Assembly: GCA_016781885.1 (NCBI GenBank)
Contig: JADDPM010000089.1
Span: 1 to 9,103, forward strand
Direction of reading: 5' to 3'
Length of the DNA stretch: 9,103 nucleotides
DNA from: Rubrobacter sp.
GTDB taxonomy: Bacteria; Actinomycetota; Rubrobacteria; Rubrobacterales; Rubrobacteraceae
Shown piece by piece: positions 7,330 through 9,103 of the stretch (position 1 is the first letter of the stretch; every line of letters starts with the position of its first letter). Made by a program: the position numbers and the translations under genes. Below the pieces are notes generated by a model. That model was not told the DNA's origin, searched no databases, and was given only the letters and a program-made list of their open reading frames with translations.

Positions 7330-8028
7330 ATGGCTGACAGCTTTCACAAACCCTATGTAGATGTCCTCACCGAGCTCTTCTACCCTCAACGTTGTGTGGG
7401 CTGCGAGCGGCGGGCGAGCGACGTCCTTTGCCGGGGGTGCTTTGAGGCGCTGCCGCTTTTAGAGCGGCCCTTCTGCGGGAGGTGCGGCGCGCCTACCGCC
7501 TTCGAGGTCTTCGGGTGCGGGGAGTGCCGAAGCAGGGACTTCGGGTTCGACGGGGCGCGGGCGCCGTTGCGCTACGAGGGGGTGGGGAAGGGGCTCGTAC
7601 ACGCGCTCAAGTACAAAGGGTACCTCGGCGTCGTGGGGAAGGTTATGGGACCGCTCATGTCAGGGGCGCTCGACGTCGGCGCGCGGTTCGACCTGGTGAC
7701 GCCGGTCCCGCTGCACCGTTCGCGGCTCGCCAGGCGGGGCTTTAACCAGGCGGAGCTCATGGCGAAGAGCGTCGCGCAGAGGATAAGCGCGCCGGTTTTG
7801 GATAAACTAAAGCTCGTGCGCAGGACCAGGGATCAGATCGAGCTCTCCGCCGGCGCGCGTCGGGAGAACGTCTCGGGCGCGTTCGTCTCGCGGGGCCCCG
7901 TCGCGGGCAGGGTACTCCTAGTGGACGACGTCTTTACTACCGGCGCTACTTTGAGCGAGTGCGCTGCGGTATTGAGGAGGGCGGGCGCAGAAGAGGTCCA
8001 GGCCCTGACCCTGTGCAGGACTGTTTGA
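7330..8028 (+). CDS. comF: ComF family phosphoribosyltransferase-like protein
   Basis: ComF/ComFC proteins (here 232 aa) are cytoplasmic and linked to DNA uptake in naturally competent bacteria; many non-competent bacteria also keep them. The N-terminal zinc ribbon shows four CxxC pairs: C22/C25, C34/C37, C49/C52 and C63/C66. The C-terminal half is a type I phosphoribosyltransferase fold with the family signatures LHRSRLARRGFNQAELMAK (128-146), RTRDQIELSAGARRENVSGAF (165-185, as in other ComF proteins) and the PRPP-binding loop VLLVDDVFTTGATLSE (195-210). ATG 7330 is the only usable start: an in-frame TGA lies 6 bases upstream and the next GTG is inside the first CxxC. No Shine-Dalgarno is visible. 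Codons 2-5 coincide with a copy of the GCTGACAGCT repeat. No comFA helicase gene is next to it. Confidence 0.92.
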   Translation: MADSFHKPYVDVLTELFYPQRCVGCERRASDVLCRGCFEALPLLERPFCGRCGAPTAFEVFGCGECRSRDFGFDGARAPLRYEGVGKGLVHALKYKGYLGVVGKVMGPLMSGALDVGARFDLVTPVPLHRSRLARRGFNQAELMAKSVAQRISAPVLDKLKLVRRTRDQIELSAGARRENVSGAFVSRGPVAGRVLLVDDVFTTGATLSECAAVLRRAGAEEVQALTLCRTV

Positions 8029-8030
8029 GC

Positions 8031-8051
8031 AGTCAGCTATCAGCGGTTAGC
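8031..8051 (+). repeat. Short repeat-family copy downstream of comF
   Basis: CAGCTATCAGC (8034-8044), read in reverse complement, matches GCTGACAGCTG at 10 of 11 positions. That motif also occurs at the comF start (7333) and before hpf (8166 and 8183). The copy begins just after the comF stop codon and continues as CAGCGGTTAGC. Confidence 0.45.
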
Positions 8052-8116
8052 GCAGGTAGAACGAGGATGGCGAGAGGCGGTCGTTTCAGATGAGCGGCCA
8101 GGAAAAGAGCGAACGG

Positions 8117-8149
8117 TTGGTGGGCTCGTAAGGAGGCGAGCCGGACCAA
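8117..8149 (+). promoter_or_regulatory. Hairpin in the hpf leader with AAGGAGG in its loop
   Basis: TTGGT (8117-8121) pairs with ACCAA (8145-8149), and GGCTCG (8123-8128) pairs with CGAGCC (8137-8142). Together they form an 11-bp stem with a small internal loop (G8122 opposite G8143-G8144). The 8-base apical loop is TAAGGAGG (8129-8136), a perfect anti-16S (Shine-Dalgarno) sequence. No ATG, GTG or TTG follows at translation distance; the next ATG is hpf itself at 8222, which has its own ribosome binding site. The structure is read by eye, and a regulatory role is inference. Confidence 0.4.
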
Positions 8150-8151
8150 AA

Positions 8152-8200
8152 GACAGCTGCTGGGAGCTGACAGCTGCTGGGAGCTGACAGCTGACAAGCT
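8152..8200 (+). repeat. 17-bp tandem repeat upstream of hpf
   Basis: GACAGCTGCTGGGAGCT occurs twice, perfectly and head to tail (8152-8168 and 8169-8185). A degenerate third unit follows, GACAGCTGACAAGCT (8186-8200). The units are rich in the palindromes CAGCTG and AGCT and could fold or pair with one another. The array ends 9 bases before the hpf ribosome binding site, so it lies in the probable leader of that gene. Confidence 0.85.
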
Positions 8201-8208
8201 GCCGACCG

Positions 8209-8216
8209 AAGGGAGG
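8209..8216 (+). promoter_or_regulatory. Shine-Dalgarno of hpf
   Basis: AAGGGAGG lies 5 bases before ATG 8222 and fixes the hpf start. Confidence 0.8.
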
Positions 8217-8221
8217 CCAAC

Positions 8222-8791
8222 ATGGAGCTAGAGGTCAAGGGACGGAACATCTCGTTGACGGAGGCTTTGGAGCGGTACGCGACCGAGAAGGTCGAGCGTA
8301 TAGCCAAGTTCTTCGATGACGGGAACAGTGTCTCGCGGGCGGAGGTGGAGTTGATCCACGAACGCAACCCCTCTATCTCCGAGCCCGAGGTGGCCGACAC
8401 TACCCTCTTTATCAACGGGGCGGTCTTGAAGGCGCGGGAGGCGAGCAGCGATATGTATGCCTCTATAGACCTTATGGCGGACAAGCTGGAGCGGCAGGTG
8501 CGGCGCTACCGGGGCCGCCAGCTCGACCGCTGGCACGGTCAGAGAGAGCGGCACCTGCAGGAGGAGGAGCCACAGCCGGTCATGGTCGAGGAGGAGGCAG
8601 AGGAGATAGAGACCCGTATCGTGCGCACCAAGCAGTTTCAGATGAAGCCGATGAGCCCGGAGGAAGCGGCGCTGCAGATGGAGCTCCTGGACCACTCCTT
8701 CTTCGTGTTCACCAGCGCGGATACGGGCGAGGTAAATGTGGTATACCGGCGTCGAGACGGCAATTACGGGCTTATAGAGCCTGCGAGGTAA
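8222..8791 (+). CDS. hpf: Ribosome hibernation promoting factor, long form
   Basis: Long-form HPF (189 aa) binds the decoding centre of the 30S subunit in slow-growing or stressed cells and dimerises ribosomes into inactive 100S particles. Residues 1-100 form the S30AE/RaiA-like domain, starting with the family pattern MELEVKGRNISLTEALERYA and ending in the basic helix KLERQVRRYRGR (88-99). An acidic, Glu-rich linker follows (113-130). Residues about 131-189 are the C-terminal dimerisation domain, with the hallmark IVRTKQFQMKPMSPEEAALQ (133-152), DHSFFVF (157-163) and VYRRRDGNYGLIEP (174-187). The two-domain length is normal for the long form; the enterobacterial short form lacks the second domain. 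It lies between comF and secA, as its homologues do in many Gram-positive bacteria. No convincing promoter is seen, so it may be read through from comF. Confidence 0.95.
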   Translation: MELEVKGRNISLTEALERYATEKVERIAKFFDDGNSVSRAEVELIHERNPSISEPEVADTTLFINGAVLKAREASSDMYASIDLMADKLERQVRRYRGRQLDRWHGQRERHLQEEEPQPVMVEEEAEEIETRIVRTKQFQMKPMSPEEAALQMELLDHSFFVFTSADTGEVNVVYRRRDGNYGLIEPAR

Positions 8792-8828
8792 ACGGACGGG
8801 TACGGGGCGACGAGCCCTATGCCCAAGC

Positions 8829-8833
8829 GAGGA
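8829..8833 (+). promoter_or_regulatory. Shine-Dalgarno of secA
   Basis: GAGGA lies 8 bases before TTG 8842, the only plausible start codon in this frame ahead of the conserved SecA N-terminus. It supports the TTG start. Confidence 0.65.
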
Positions 8834-8841
8834 AACTAACT

Positions 8842-9103
8842 TTGGCTAACTTACTAACCAGAATCTTGCGTATTGGCGAGGGCCGCAAGGTCAAGGCGCT
8901 CCAGAAGGGCGTCGAGGCCGTGAACGCCTTCGAGCCCAAGATCGAGAAGCTCTCCGACGAGGATCTGCGCGCCAAAACCGACGAGTTCCGCGAGCGGCTC
9001 GATGCAGGCGAGACCCTTGACGACATCCTGCACGAGGCCTTCGCGGTCGTGCGGGAGGCGTCGAAACGTACCCTAGGGATGCGGCCCTTCGACGTGCAGG
9101 TCA
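8842..9103 (+). CDS. secA: Preprotein translocase ATPase SecA, N-terminal fragment
   Basis: SecA is the cytoplasmic and membrane-associated ATPase that drives unfolded preproteins through the SecYEG channel. The first 87 codons are in the window and the frame is open at the end. The family's N-terminal signature is clear: LTRILRIGEGRKVKAL, then the conserved LSDEDLRAKTDEFRERL segment, and finally AFAVVREASKRTLGMRPFDV just ahead of the Q-motif and Walker A, which lie beyond the window. The start is TTG 8842, since no in-frame ATG or GTG exists upstream near a ribosome binding site and the protein then begins (M)ANLLTRIL, as expected. The first codons are unusually AT-rich and include a TTA leucine codon (8851-8853) and CTA (8854-8856). 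No clear promoter is visible in the 50 bases after hpf. Confidence 0.95.
   Translation, partial: MANLLTRILRIGEGRKVKALQKGVEAVNAFEPKIEKLSDEDLRAKTDEFRERLDAGETLDDILHEAFAVVREASKRTLGMRPFDVQV

Noticed and set aside
8057..8062. TAGAAC as a -10 element for hpf
   Set aside because: The matching -35 position (about 8034-8039) reads CAGCTA and lies in the repeat; too weak to call.
8152..8200. Tandem repeat as a CRISPR array
   Set aside because: The units are directly adjacent with no spacers, only about three in number, and no cas genes are present.
8804..8818. GGGC/GCCC hairpin between hpf and secA as a terminator
   Set aside because: The stem is only 4 bp plus a wobble pair, with no T-run, and it lies too close to the secA start to be convincing.

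Overview
The window is GC-rich bacterial chromosome with all genes on the + strand. It looks like a high-GC actinobacterium, most likely a Rubrobacter-like lineage. That placement is inferred from the predicted proteins, the gene order and an unusual use of ATA isoleucine codons alongside overall GC-rich codon choice; I could not run a database search. No tRNA, rRNA, CRISPR array, insertion sequence or phage gene is visible. The content is mainly core housekeeping, and the less explained signals lie in the intergenic DNA and in a few protein segments.

Region 1 (1-6017) is the 3' half of a respiratory complex I (nuo) operon: the C-terminal end of nuoI with a lysine/alanine-rich tail, then nuoJ, nuoK, nuoL, nuoM and nuoN. 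Every junction is abutting, overlapping by 1-4 bases, or separated by 6 bases, so these genes are almost certainly one translationally coupled transcript whose promoter lies upstream of the window. NuoJ/K build the membrane link and NuoL/M/N are the three antiporter-like proton pumps.

Region 2 (6018-7278) has a 160-base gap holding an 8-bp inverted repeat after nuoN and a good sigma70-type promoter candidate. A sugar-1-phosphate nucleotidyltransferase with a left-handed beta-helix tail follows, probably mannose-1-phosphate guanylyltransferase, making an NDP-sugar for glycans or mannosylated compatible solutes.

Region 3 (7279-9103) holds comF, hpf (long form) and the start of secA. The order comF-hpf-secA resembles that in Firmicutes. 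Copies of a short GCTGACAGCT-type repeat occur on both sides of comF, including a 17-bp tandem repeat just before hpf. Upstream of hpf there is also a hairpin that presents a perfect AAGGAGG in its loop with no start codon behind it. secA begins at a TTG codon and runs off the window end.
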